DNA from: Candidatus Gastranaerophilales bacterium
Lineage (GTDB): Bacteria; Cyanobacteriota; Vampirovibrionia; Gastranaerophilales; Gastranaerophilaceae
DNA length: 7,504 nucleotides
Direction of reading: 5' to 3'
NCBI GenBank assembly: GCA_021199975.1
Contig: JAJQHF010000232.1
Coordinates: 1 to 7,504 of the forward strand
Below the pieces are notes generated by a model. That model had not been told where the DNA came from, made no database searches, and was given only the letters and a program-made list of their open reading frames with translations. The position numbers were made by a program, and so were the translations under genes. Of this stretch, positions 1-5,694 are shown piece by piece; position 1 is the first letter of the stretch; each line of letters opens with the position of its first letter.

Positions 1-10
1 ATTTAAAATA

Positions 11-19
11 TGTTATAAT
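11..19 (+). promoter_or_regulatory. Extended -10 promoter inside the repeat, driving spacer 20-49
   Basis: TGTTATAAT is a perfect TGnTATAAT extended -10 element at the very end of the repeat. Repeat-embedded promoters of this kind, which start crRNAs within the spacer, are established for Neisseria meningitidis and C. jejuni II-C arrays. The predicted start is about position 26. The -35 region lies outside the window for this copy. In the next copy it is not consensus, which is acceptable for an extended -10 promoter. Confidence 0.75.
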
Positions 20-49
20 CATAGCATGCTACCATGCCATGAACCCCCT
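20..49 (+). other. CRISPR spacer, 30 nt
   Basis: This is the unique sequence between the two repeat copies. It is richer in GC than its surroundings, with a run of five C near its 3' end (45-49 region), and contains the short palindrome AGCATGCT (23-30). It is probably derived from a phage or plasmid, but no matching sequence is visible elsewhere in the window, so the target is unknown. If the promoter in the upstream repeat fires about 7 nt past its -10 box, transcription starts near 26 and the guide would be roughly the last 24 nt. Confidence 0.9.
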
Positions 50-85
50 GTTTTGATTTTCTCTTAATTTAAAATATGTTATAAT
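50..85 (+). repeat. Terminal CRISPR repeat, 36 nt, complete
   Basis: This is the only complete repeat copy. Its last 19 nt match positions 1-19 exactly, so over the comparable part the terminal copy is not degenerate. The sequence is A/T-rich with few G or C bases and no internal palindrome worth noting. That fits type II repeats, which are processed as a duplex with tracrRNA rather than as a hairpin. The last nine bases (77-85) are an extended -10 box. Confidence 0.93.
77..85 (+). promoter_or_regulatory. Extended -10 promoter in the terminal repeat, pointing into the tracrRNA region
   Basis: The same TGTTATAAT box is present in the last repeat. There is no spacer-repeat unit downstream, so a transcript starting near position 92 would run directly into the tracrRNA gene. 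It could give a longer precursor tracrRNA or a short non-functional leader. The box is clear, but the role is inferred. Confidence 0.6.
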
Positions 86-89
86 AGGA

Positions 90-118
90 TATACAAAATA
101 GACAAAATAATATATAAT
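90..118 (+). promoter_or_regulatory. Predicted tracrRNA promoter
   Basis: A perfect -10 TATAAT lies at 113-118. Exactly 17 nt upstream is TATACA (90-95), which matches four of six bases of the TTGACA -35 consensus. The expected start is near 125, five nucleotides before the anti-repeat begins at 130. That position is what makes this promoter persuasive in such AT-rich DNA. Confidence 0.65.
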
Positions 119-124
119 GAATAC

Positions 125-280
125 ATAAAATATTTTAAGTTAAGAGACCAATCATAATTGATGGGAGAATAGTTAGCTCCTCTGTATGGTAAATATACGA
201 AATAACTCATTCTCCAAACCTTTTAAAGTACATGACATTATAATTATAGCGTAAAGCTACCAAAATGTCATTTGCTTTTC
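125..280 (+). ncRNA. tracrRNA (type II-C), ends approximate
   Basis: The + strand at 130-158 is a near reverse complement of the CRISPR repeat. Repeat bases 11-28 pair with 147-130 as 18 consecutive pairs with one G-U. Repeat bases 1-9 pair with 158-150 with one G-U and one U-U mismatch. The two helices are separated by an internal loop (repeat U10 opposite C148 and C149). A lower helix, bulge and upper helix is the architecture expected for a crRNA:tracrRNA duplex recognised by Cas9 and cut by RNase III. The tail after 158 is structured. GGAGAATAGTTA (164-175) can pair with 203-215 with one bulged C (208), enclosing a small GTAT/ATAC hairpin (184-187/195-198). The 3' end is uncertain. It may fall just after the T run at 221-224, giving about 100 nt, or after the hairpin at 232-271, giving about 155 nt. 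Presence of a tracrRNA is well supported; its exact ends are inferred. Confidence 0.85.
232..280 (+). terminator. Possible tracrRNA terminator hairpin overlapping the cas2 3' end
   Basis: ATGACATT (232-239) is the exact reverse complement of AATGTCAT (264-271). Inside it TAGC (247-250) pairs with GCTA (256-259) around a five-base loop. The second arm is followed by TTTGCTTTT, a broken T run. The stem is A/T-rich and interrupted, so it is a mediocre intrinsic terminator. The right arm contains the last codons of cas2, which is on the other strand. Because the structure is symmetrical it could also slow the leftward cas transcript, although the bases after it on that strand have only short T runs. 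Confidence 0.45.
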
Positions 281-604
281 CGTGTTTTCTCCCATTTTCT
301 TTTTATATTTTGAAGGGTTATATTTCGCTTTCTCAATACAAACAGAATTACTCCATTGTTTATCCGTTAAATAAAAAACATTTATTTGCCCTGTACAAGG
401 TGCAAGTTTTGTAATTATTTTTATGTATTGTTCTGTTTTGTCATAAGTAACGCAAGAACGCACATATATTGAATTTTGCAGCATAAAATATCCCAAATTT
501 AACAAATTTTTTCTAAATACCGTCGCTGCTTTTAAATCTTCTTTATCAACAACAGGCAAATCAAAACATACAAACAACCAGCCCATTCTGTATTTACTCT
601 TCAT
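257..604 (-). CDS. cas2: CRISPR-associated endoribonuclease/adaptation protein Cas2
   Basis: This is the Cas2 partner of Cas1. In the family, a Cas2 dimer bridges two Cas1 dimers to form the complex that integrates new spacers, and the nuclease activity is generally dispensable for this. The protein is 115 aa, a little longer than the roughly 90-110 aa typical of the family. The first strand carries the conserved FDLPV motif with Asp15 (GWLFVCFDLPVV). It is followed by the usual LGYFMLQNSIYVR segment (about 37-49) and a late FYLTDKQW strand (about 77-84). The start ATG lies inside the end of cas1 (11-nt overlap), suggesting translational coupling. Met7, just before GWLFVCFDLP, is an alternative start. 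The ribosome site is weak in either case (AGAG-type). The gene ends in TAG, and its last codons form one arm of the predicted tracrRNA terminator on the opposite strand. It is the third and last gene of the cas operon. Confidence 0.95.
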   Translation of the reverse strand: MKSKYRMGWLFVCFDLPVVDKEDLKAATVFRKNLLNLGYFMLQNSIYVRSCVTYDKTEQYIKIITKLAPCTGQINVFYLTDKQWSNSVCIEKAKYNPSKYKKKMGENTEKQMTFW

Positions 605-1544
605 ATTCTCTGTTTTTCTGCGTATCTTTATACAAATATTGTTCTTTTATATCCGGTAATAACATCTTTTCTGTATCAAAATCAGAAAAAGCATTTGCTG
701 TTTCTTCTACGTATATATCTATTAAATCTACAATTTTATAGCTGTTATCTTTATATTTTACCCTGTAATCTTTAAGACAATTCGGAATATATTTAATCCA
801 TTCTTGAATTTCTTCGTTTTCAAACTCTAAAGAATAATTTTTAGAAAAATAAAAAAGATACAAATCTATAAAAGCTCTAAAAGGTTCTGTTAAGTCGTAA
901 ACCAAAGGAGTCGTTTTATAATTACTTGTGTGATGAATCCCTAAATTCGGCAATAGTCCATGTATTAATATTGAACGATAAATAATTGTTTTTAATATTG
1001 CATAACCGTAATTTAGGCAGGCATTTTCAAAACTTTGAGCATTTCTGTGTTCTCTTTTCATAGGCTCGCTTAAATAAAAAAAATAATCATGCCAGTATTG
1101 TTTAGCAATATTTGCTTCATTCATCAGCGGTTTATTTATTAAATTATACAAATTATGAGAATTATCACCTATAAAATCAAGCACCGCTGCTTGATTTAGA
1201 GCTTTCTGTTTTACTATCTTTTTCCAAAGTTTTTGGGTAAATTCTTCATTTTGTTGAATTTGGTTTTTAAATACTTTTGTTTTAACAATTCGAGCTAGAG
1301 GCACACTCCAGCCAATAGGTTGAAATAATCTGTCGCAATGTTGGATTACTACATTATTTTTTAATAAAGCAGCTATTGCGTTATTTGAAAATGCTGCAGC
1401 AGGTGTACATATAATAACTGCTTTTATGTCGGCAATCGGCAGCTTATAACATTCTCCCGTTGCCTTTATTTCACAAAATAAAAGACCCCGATCAATTGAT
1501 ATATAACTTCCTGCTTTTGTAATATGTAGAATATGGTAACTCAT
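594..1544 (-). CDS. cas1: CRISPR-associated endonuclease/integrase Cas1 (type II)
   Basis: This is the integrase of the spacer-acquisition complex, acting with Cas2 at the leader-repeat junction. The length of 316 aa is close to the type II Cas1 norm of about 290-305. The N-terminal beta domain occupies roughly residues 1-75 and is followed by the helical catalytic domain. The metal-binding triad is visible: Glu143 in NEANIAKQYW, His204/His205 in LGIHHTSNYK, and Asp217 in VYDLTEPFR. The signature NACLNYGYAIL lies at 174-184. The C-terminal tail (about 290-316) is charged and less conserved. The start codon is 35 nt downstream of the cas9 stop. The sequence just before it has no recognisable Shine-Dalgarno, so expression may depend on coupling within the operon transcript. 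The 3' end overlaps cas2. The gene is apparently intact, so the locus should be competent for adaptation. Confidence 0.97.
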   Translation of the reverse strand: MSYHILHITKAGSYISIDRGLLFCEIKATGECYKLPIADIKAVIICTPAAAFSNNAIAALLKNNVVIQHCDRLFQPIGWSVPLARIVKTKVFKNQIQQNEEFTQKLWKKIVKQKALNQAAVLDFIGDNSHNLYNLINKPLMNEANIAKQYWHDYFFYLSEPMKREHRNAQSFENACLNYGYAILKTIIYRSILIHGLLPNLGIHHTSNYKTTPLVYDLTEPFRAFIDLYLFYFSKNYSLEFENEEIQEWIKYIPNCLKDYRVKYKDNSYKIVDLIDIYVEETANAFSDFDTEKMLLPDIKEQYLYKDTQKNREYEE

Positions 1545-1579
1545 AGTCTACATTTAATTATTTTATTTATAAAGTCAAA

Positions 1580-4500
1580 TTAATCTTTCTTCTTTATAAA
1601 ACTTGCAGTCGCCAAATTTTTAGCACTTGTTAATATTTCCATACCTATATTATTCTCTATTTTTACTTTTCCGTCTTGCATAATTGTTCTTAATTTATAT
1701 ATGCCCTTCGGATGTTTTTTTGATCCTGCATTAAATTCATTGGGAACGTTAATCAAACAGCCGGAATAAAATACCTCGCCGCCGTTATAAAGTTTGCAGC
1801 CCATATCAATAAGTTTTTCTTTTACTTCTTTTGTAGATTTATTTGCATAAATAGGCATAACTTTAACATTATTTTTTGTATCATAATACAAAATTTGACC
1901 TTTATGGGCTTTTGAATGTTTAAATTGCCCCATCGTACCTTTTGTACCGAAATCCGCAAACTCGCCTATTCTTTCTCGTCCGTTTATGTCCTTTTCAAGA
2001 ATTCCCTCAGAAACTATTGTTAAAAATCTTCTTACCTGTGTTTTTTTCTTAGGATGAGTATAATTTTTCAGCATATTCTGCCATTCATCGGCTGACATTT
2101 TCAGTTCAAATTTTTTTGTTAAATCTTCTTTTACTGCCTTATCAACAATATTTTTTATTGATTTTAAATCTTGTTTAATTGTTTCAATACCGACTTTTGA
2201 AGTAATATATGCTTTACCTTCAATAATTCTTTTGCCGTATATTGTTTCTAAAGGTCTTGTATTCGCTTTTAGAATTTTTTTATGTGTATAAGGAAACGGC
2301 ATTAGCTCTGAAATTTTTTGTTCTATATAAGGCTTACTAAGCCCATCAACATAATATTTATGTTTTTGTTCATCAAGTTTTAAATTTCTTGCATAGCTTA
2401 TGCAGATTGCATCTAAAGCGTGATGTTTGGGATTTTCTCTATTTTTCTTTTTATCATCTCCAAGAATGGAGTTTAACCTGTATATATTTCTAATTTTAGC
2501 TGTCATAGAGCCATTTTCAACAAAAACATGCCTCTCGCTGTCTTTTGTTTGCATACCCCATCCGCAAATAAAGTGAGTTATGGCACTTGCAACTTTTGCA
2601 ACTTGGGCAGTTTCTGAGAGAGCATTATAGTGGTCTATGAGCTTTTCGCATTTTTCGGGCGGTAAAAGCAGTAATTGAGCTTTTTTCTTTCCTAATTTTC
2701 CTTTCATATTAAGGACTCTTGTCGTATATTCAGCCCAGCGGTCTTTATCGGTATATAACCATTCATAAGGGGTTTTACCTCCTTTATCCTGGTTTTCCTT
2801 GTTATAACAAATGACTTTATTATATAAAGAATCACACCCTTCATAGGTTCTCGGAAAAATATGGTCTATTTGGCAATTATCAATATCATTTATGCCGATT
2901 TTCTCTCCGCTATAAATACATCTAAAATCCTGCAATTTTGCAAGTTTCCATTTTATGAAATTTGTCTCGCTATATGCACCTGCAATTGTAAGTTCATTTT
3001 TGATTTGTTCATTTATCTTCTCTTGCTCTTTCATATATTTAGCGGTATTATTTGCTTTCATACTGCCGAATAATGAGTTATCCGCACCATCACGTACAAA
3101 TTCAAATATAACTTCATCCGGTTTTCCTTCACTTTCAATCAATTCATTTAAAAGATTTTTAAATATTTGAAGTCTGTTTCTTACAACAGGATTTGTAATA
3201 TTACCAATTAAAATATCACTTTCTTTATCTGCATTTTGAGATATTTTTTTCATTTCGTATCTGTTATCCGGAATACATATACTATTCCAATCACCAAGTC
3301 TTGACAGCATGGTTTGAATTTCTTCTTTTGTAATTCCGTTATTCGTTCCTTCTTTATCAATATACTTTTCAATATCAATTTCAGAAGGATTTATACAATT
3401 AATCAGCATATCAATCATAAGCTGCATAGCACGTCTGCAAAAAGATGAACGACCCGAAATATTTGCTTTTAATGAGTCCGTTTTTTCTTTTATCGTTTTC
3501 TTGCCGATAACCGATTCAATATCGGTTTTAGAGATTGTAAAACTTGGATTTTTCGTTTTATCTTTTCTTTTTATATTTAATTTTTCTATCCATTCGGGAA
3601 GTTTATTTTCATATATCTGTTTTATTTCATATGGAGCAAGCATTTGATTACTTTCAAAAGTAAAAGAATTTGTATATCTGAAATTTTTTAACTGCATTAA
3701 TAAAGTAAAAGAAATATTTTCAATAGTATCGGCACTACAAACATTGCGTTTAGGCAGTAATCTGCATTTCGCTATTACTCTGTTATCAAATCTCGGGATT
3801 TTTTGACCTAAAACTCCCTGCCAATCTCTTTTTGTTCCTCTATATTGTATCCATTCCGGATTATGATAAGAGCCGTAAGCTTCTCTGTATTCACCGTACA
3901 AAAATTCTTCGGCAGAGATTTTTTGTAATACAGGAAGCTGTTTTTTTGCTTCTTCCCATAATTTAATTAATTCTTTTTCTACAAGACATCTTGGTGCAAC
4001 TCTGCCTGCCTTCCTTATTTTTTCAGGGTTTAACTCGATTGAACGGTTAAAAATATCAGGAGTCTGTTCATTCCACAATCCTAATAGCAGTGCATCATAA
4101 AAACAAGGATATTTGTATATGTCATTTTTTATAAGTTCTTTATCTCCGTCAAAGGAATATGTTTTTACAGCTTTTTCATTTTCTTTATCATCCGCAGAAT
4201 TTGCCCAAGCAAGGTTATTATCATAACCTCGTCTTTGAATTGCACTGTGAAGAGCTTTATATATCTGCCATTCTTCCAATCTTTCGCCTAAAATCAATTT
4301 GCAGCGCAAAACAGCAGAATTATATGCCGTAGTATCTTTTTTAGCTGCAAATTCTCTTGTAAAACGCTTATCATGTTTTTCTAAGGCATTAAGACCGCTG
4401 CTTTCCCATAAATTATTAAACCATTTTTCCCGCTCTCTATGCGCTTCAATAGTTTTCATTACTCTTCTTCTGTCTCTATTTTCTTTAACGGAAGAATGAT

Positions 4501-4603
4501 TTATATCTATAATTAAAGAACCAAGTTCCTTTATATCATTATCTTCTCTTACGCAATAACCGATACTTGCTTTACCCATATCAAACGCAAAAACTTTTTT
4601 CAT
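1580..4603 (-). CDS. cas9: CRISPR-associated RNA-guided endonuclease Cas9, compact type II-C
   Basis: This is the dual-RNA-guided DNA endonuclease and interference effector. At 1,007 aa it falls in the compact II-C range (C. jejuni Cas9 is 984 aa, N. meningitidis 1,082). RuvC-I is at the N terminus with catalytic Asp8 in FAFDMGKASIGY. An arginine-rich bridge helix follows (NRDRRRVMKTIEAHRERE, about 42-59), then a REC lobe to about 490 containing the hallmark HSAIQRRGYDNN (119-130). RuvC-II has Glu501 in DEVIFEFVRD. The HNH domain (about 560-615) begins RCIYSGEKI and has Asp580-His581 in QIDHIFP, Asn595 in YNKV and Asn604. The 23-residue His581 to Asn604 spacing equals His840 to Asn863 of S. 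pyogenes Cas9. RuvC-III has His728 and Asp731 in HHALDA. The rest, from about 780, should be the wedge and PAM-interacting region. All catalytic residues are present, so it is predicted active. The start has a good AAGGA site 7 nt upstream (4,611-4,615). The PAM cannot be read from sequence. Confidence 0.97.
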   Translation of the reverse strand: MKKVFAFDMGKASIGYCVREDNDIKELGSLIIDINHSSVKENRDRRRVMKTIEAHREREKWFNNLWESSGLNALEKHDKRFTREFAAKKDTTAYNSAVLRCKLILGERLEEWQIYKALHSAIQRRGYDNNLAWANSADDKENEKAVKTYSFDGDKELIKNDIYKYPCFYDALLLGLWNEQTPDIFNRSIELNPEKIRKAGRVAPRCLVEKELIKLWEEAKKQLPVLQKISAEEFLYGEYREAYGSYHNPEWIQYRGTKRDWQGVLGQKIPRFDNRVIAKCRLLPKRNVCSADTIENISFTLLMQLKNFRYTNSFTFESNQMLAPYEIKQIYENKLPEWIEKLNIKRKDKTKNPSFTISKTDIESVIGKKTIKEKTDSLKANISGRSSFCRRAMQLMIDMLINCINPSEIDIEKYIDKEGTNNGITKEEIQTMLSRLGDWNSICIPDNRYEMKKISQNADKESDILIGNITNPVVRNRLQIFKNLLNELIESEGKPDEVIFEFVRDGADNSLFGSMKANNTAKYMKEQEKINEQIKNELTIAGAYSETNFIKWKLAKLQDFRCIYSGEKIGINDIDNCQIDHIFPRTYEGCDSLYNKVICYNKENQDKGGKTPYEWLYTDKDRWAEYTTRVLNMKGKLGKKKAQLLLLPPEKCEKLIDHYNALSETAQVAKVASAITHFICGWGMQTKDSERHVFVENGSMTAKIRNIYRLNSILGDDKKKNRENPKHHALDAICISYARNLKLDEQKHKYYVDGLSKPYIEQKISELMPFPYTHKKILKANTRPLETIYGKRIIEGKAYITSKVGIETIKQDLKSIKNIVDKAVKEDLTKKFELKMSADEWQNMLKNYTHPKKKTQVRRFLTIVSEGILEKDINGRERIGEFADFGTKGTMGQFKHSKAHKGQILYYDTKNNVKVMPIYANKSTKEVKEKLIDMGCKLYNGGEVFYSGCLINVPNEFNAGSKKHPKGIYKLRTIMQDGKVKIENNIGMEILTSAKNLATASFIKKKD

Positions 4604-4610
4604 ATACTTA

Positions 4611-4661
4611 TCCTTACTTCCAAAACAAAATTATTTTATCAAATTTCTTTTTTGTATACAA
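4611..4661 (-). promoter_or_regulatory. cas operon promoter and cas9 ribosome binding site
   Basis: On the minus strand the -35 is TTGTAT (4,661-4,656). A 17-nt spacer follows, then -10 TAAAAT (4,638-4,633) preceded by TG at the extended -10 position (TGATAAAAT). The predicted start is near 4,626, giving a 5' leader of about 22 nt. It contains AAGGA (4,615-4,611), 7 nt before the cas9 ATG. The -35 is weak (three of six), but the extended -10 compensates. No separate convincing promoter was seen for cas1 or cas2, so this one probably serves all three genes. Confidence 0.65.
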
Positions 4662-4690
4662 TAAAGAAACATTAAGCACTATAAGGCTAA

Positions 4691-4719
4691 TTGCCAAATT
4701 TTAACATATATTCTAAAAT
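4691..4719 (+). promoter_or_regulatory. Promoter of the oppB-oppC-mgtC genes, predicted leaderless
   Basis: TTGCCA (4,691-4,696, five of six to consensus) is followed after exactly 17 nt by TAAAAT (4,714-4,719, five of six). Transcription would start about 7 nt later, at or next to the A of the oppB ATG at 4,726. There is no Shine-Dalgarno between the -10 box and the ATG, and an in-frame TAG at 4,720-4,722 excludes a longer protein. The rest of the 122-nt gap (4,604-4,725) holds only this promoter and the divergent cas9 promoter; their -35 boxes are 29 nt apart. Confidence 0.65.
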
Positions 4720-4725
4720 TAGCGT

Positions 4726-5694
4726 ATGAATTTATCAGGATATGTAATAAAAAGAATTATACAAACGATACCCCTTTTATTTTTGGTATCGATAATAAGC
4801 TTTTTTTTAATACGTATTGCCCCTGTCGATCCATTGGCGGAATTAAAATTAAACCCTTCTATTACTCAGGAAACTCTTGATTATGAAGTACAAAGGCTCG
4901 GGCTTGATAAACCGATAATTGTTCAATACGGTTTATGGCTAAAAAGCTTTGTAAAAGGAGATTTAGGCTATTGCACAACAGGTGAAAAGGTAATAGACAA
5001 ATTAAAAGAAAGAATCCCTAATACCATTTTGTTAACTGGTTTTGTAATATTCTTTACATGGGCAGTGGGTATTCCGCTCGGTATAATTGCGGCGCTAAAT
5101 TGGCGAAAACCTATAGACAGACTGCTCACAATACTATCCAGTATTGGAATGGCAATACCGTCATTTTTCTTTGCCTTGCTTCTGTTAATTTTTGCGGTTA
5201 AAACAGGATGGTTTCCGACAGGGGGGCTTACAAGCTATAATTATTCGGAAATGACAAAGTTTGGCAAGATGTTGGATATTCTTCACCATTTAATTCTGCC
5301 GGTAATTGTTTTGTTTACAATCTCTCTTTCCGGACTTCAAAGGCAAATGAGAGGAAATTTACTTGATGTATTGCAGTCTGATTATGTTAAATTTGCCCGT
5401 GCAAAAGGGTTAAGCGAAACAAAAGTTGTATATAAACATGCTCTTCGCAACGCAATAAACCCGATGATAACGTTACTAGGCTTTGAATTTGCTTCACTTT
5501 TAAGCGGAGCAGCGCTTACAGAATATGTATTTCAATATCCCGGATTGGGCAGGCTTATATTGGAGGCTGTTTTAAAATCCGATATAAATCTTGTTATGGC
5601 TTCTTTAATGATTGGTACTATAATGCTTGTTATTGGAAACTTATTGGCTGATATTCTTTTAAAATTGGCAGACCCAAGAGTAGAGGCGGCATAA
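4726..5694 (+). CDS. oppB: ABC transporter permease, OppB/DppB family
   Basis: This inner-membrane permease subunit belongs to a peptide/nickel-type ABC importer and would pair with the downstream OppC-type protein to form the translocation path. It is 322 aa, normal for the family. The first membrane helix (about 9-30, RIIQTIPLLFLVSIISFFLIR) is followed by the family's APVDP motif (usually APGDP) and an outer loop. Five further hydrophobic segments lie at about 102-124, 136-158, 188-204, 246-264 and 289-312. The cytoplasmic EAA loop that docks the ATPase is clear at 219-252 (DYVKFARAKGLSETKVVYKH, then ALRNAINP). The protein begins at the first possible ATG, since an in-frame stop sits 6 nt upstream, and no ribosome site precedes it. 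The substrate is unknown: neither the binding protein nor the ATPases are in the window. The gene symbol is a family-level label. Confidence 0.93.
   Translation: MNLSGYVIKRIIQTIPLLFLVSIISFFLIRIAPVDPLAELKLNPSITQETLDYEVQRLGLDKPIIVQYGLWLKSFVKGDLGYCTTGEKVIDKLKERIPNTILLTGFVIFFTWAVGIPLGIIAALNWRKPIDRLLTILSSIGMAIPSFFFALLLLIFAVKTGWFPTGGLTSYNYSEMTKFGKMLDILHHLILPVIVLFTISLSGLQRQMRGNLLDVLQSDYVKFARAKGLSETKVVYKHALRNAINPMITLLGFEFASLLSGAALTEYVFQYPGLGRLILEAVLKSDINLVMASLMIGTIMLVIGNLLADILLKLADPRVEAA

Larger units (their letters stand above)
1..85 (+). CRISPR. End of a type II-C CRISPR array (one partial repeat, one spacer, one complete repeat)
   Basis: Positions 1-19 are identical to positions 67-85, and the unit extends left to position 50, giving a 36-nt repeat. 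It begins GTTTTGATTTTC and ends ATATGTTATAAT. Type II repeats characteristically begin GTTTT, and II-C repeats such as that of Campylobacter jejuni are 36 nt with an A/T-rich promoter-like end. The spacer between the copies (20-49) is 30 nt, the usual II-C size. No further copy is seen after 85, so this is the cas-side end of the array and the rest lies left of the window. The crRNA strand is taken as + because the GTTTT end follows the spacer and because the matching anti-repeat at 130-158 has the correct polarity. Only two copies are visible. The array call rests on the exact repeat together with the adjacent tracrRNA and cas genes. Confidence 0.93.

Noticed and set aside
86..124. A leader sequence for spacer acquisition next to the terminal repeat
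   Set aside because: The stretch is AT-rich like a leader but already accounts for the tracrRNA promoter. With only one end of the array visible, the leader end cannot be assigned from repeat degeneracy or spacer order.
1545..1580. TTGACT (minus strand, 1,578-1,573) as a -35 box of a separate cas1 promoter
   Set aside because: No acceptable -10 box occurs 16-18 nt downstream, only AAATGT/TAAATG. cas1 is better explained as part of the cas9 operon.
2861..3170. Two overlapping short + strand open frames
   Set aside because: Both are antisense to the RuvC-II/HNH region of cas9. They are hydrophobic, low-complexity translations with no ribosome site and no family resemblance.
4299..4499. Short + strand open frame of 66 codons
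   Set aside because: It is antisense to the bridge-helix region of cas9 and has no motif; a shadow frame.
4698..4720. Partial resemblance to the tracrRNA anti-repeat (11 of 12 bases over ATTTTAACATAT) near the cas9/oppB promoters
   Set aside because: It was considered as a degenerate anti-repeat or a Cas9 self-regulation site. The match is short and entirely A/T-rich, and an 11-of-12 match is expected about once by chance in a window of this size and composition. It also lies within the oppB promoter.
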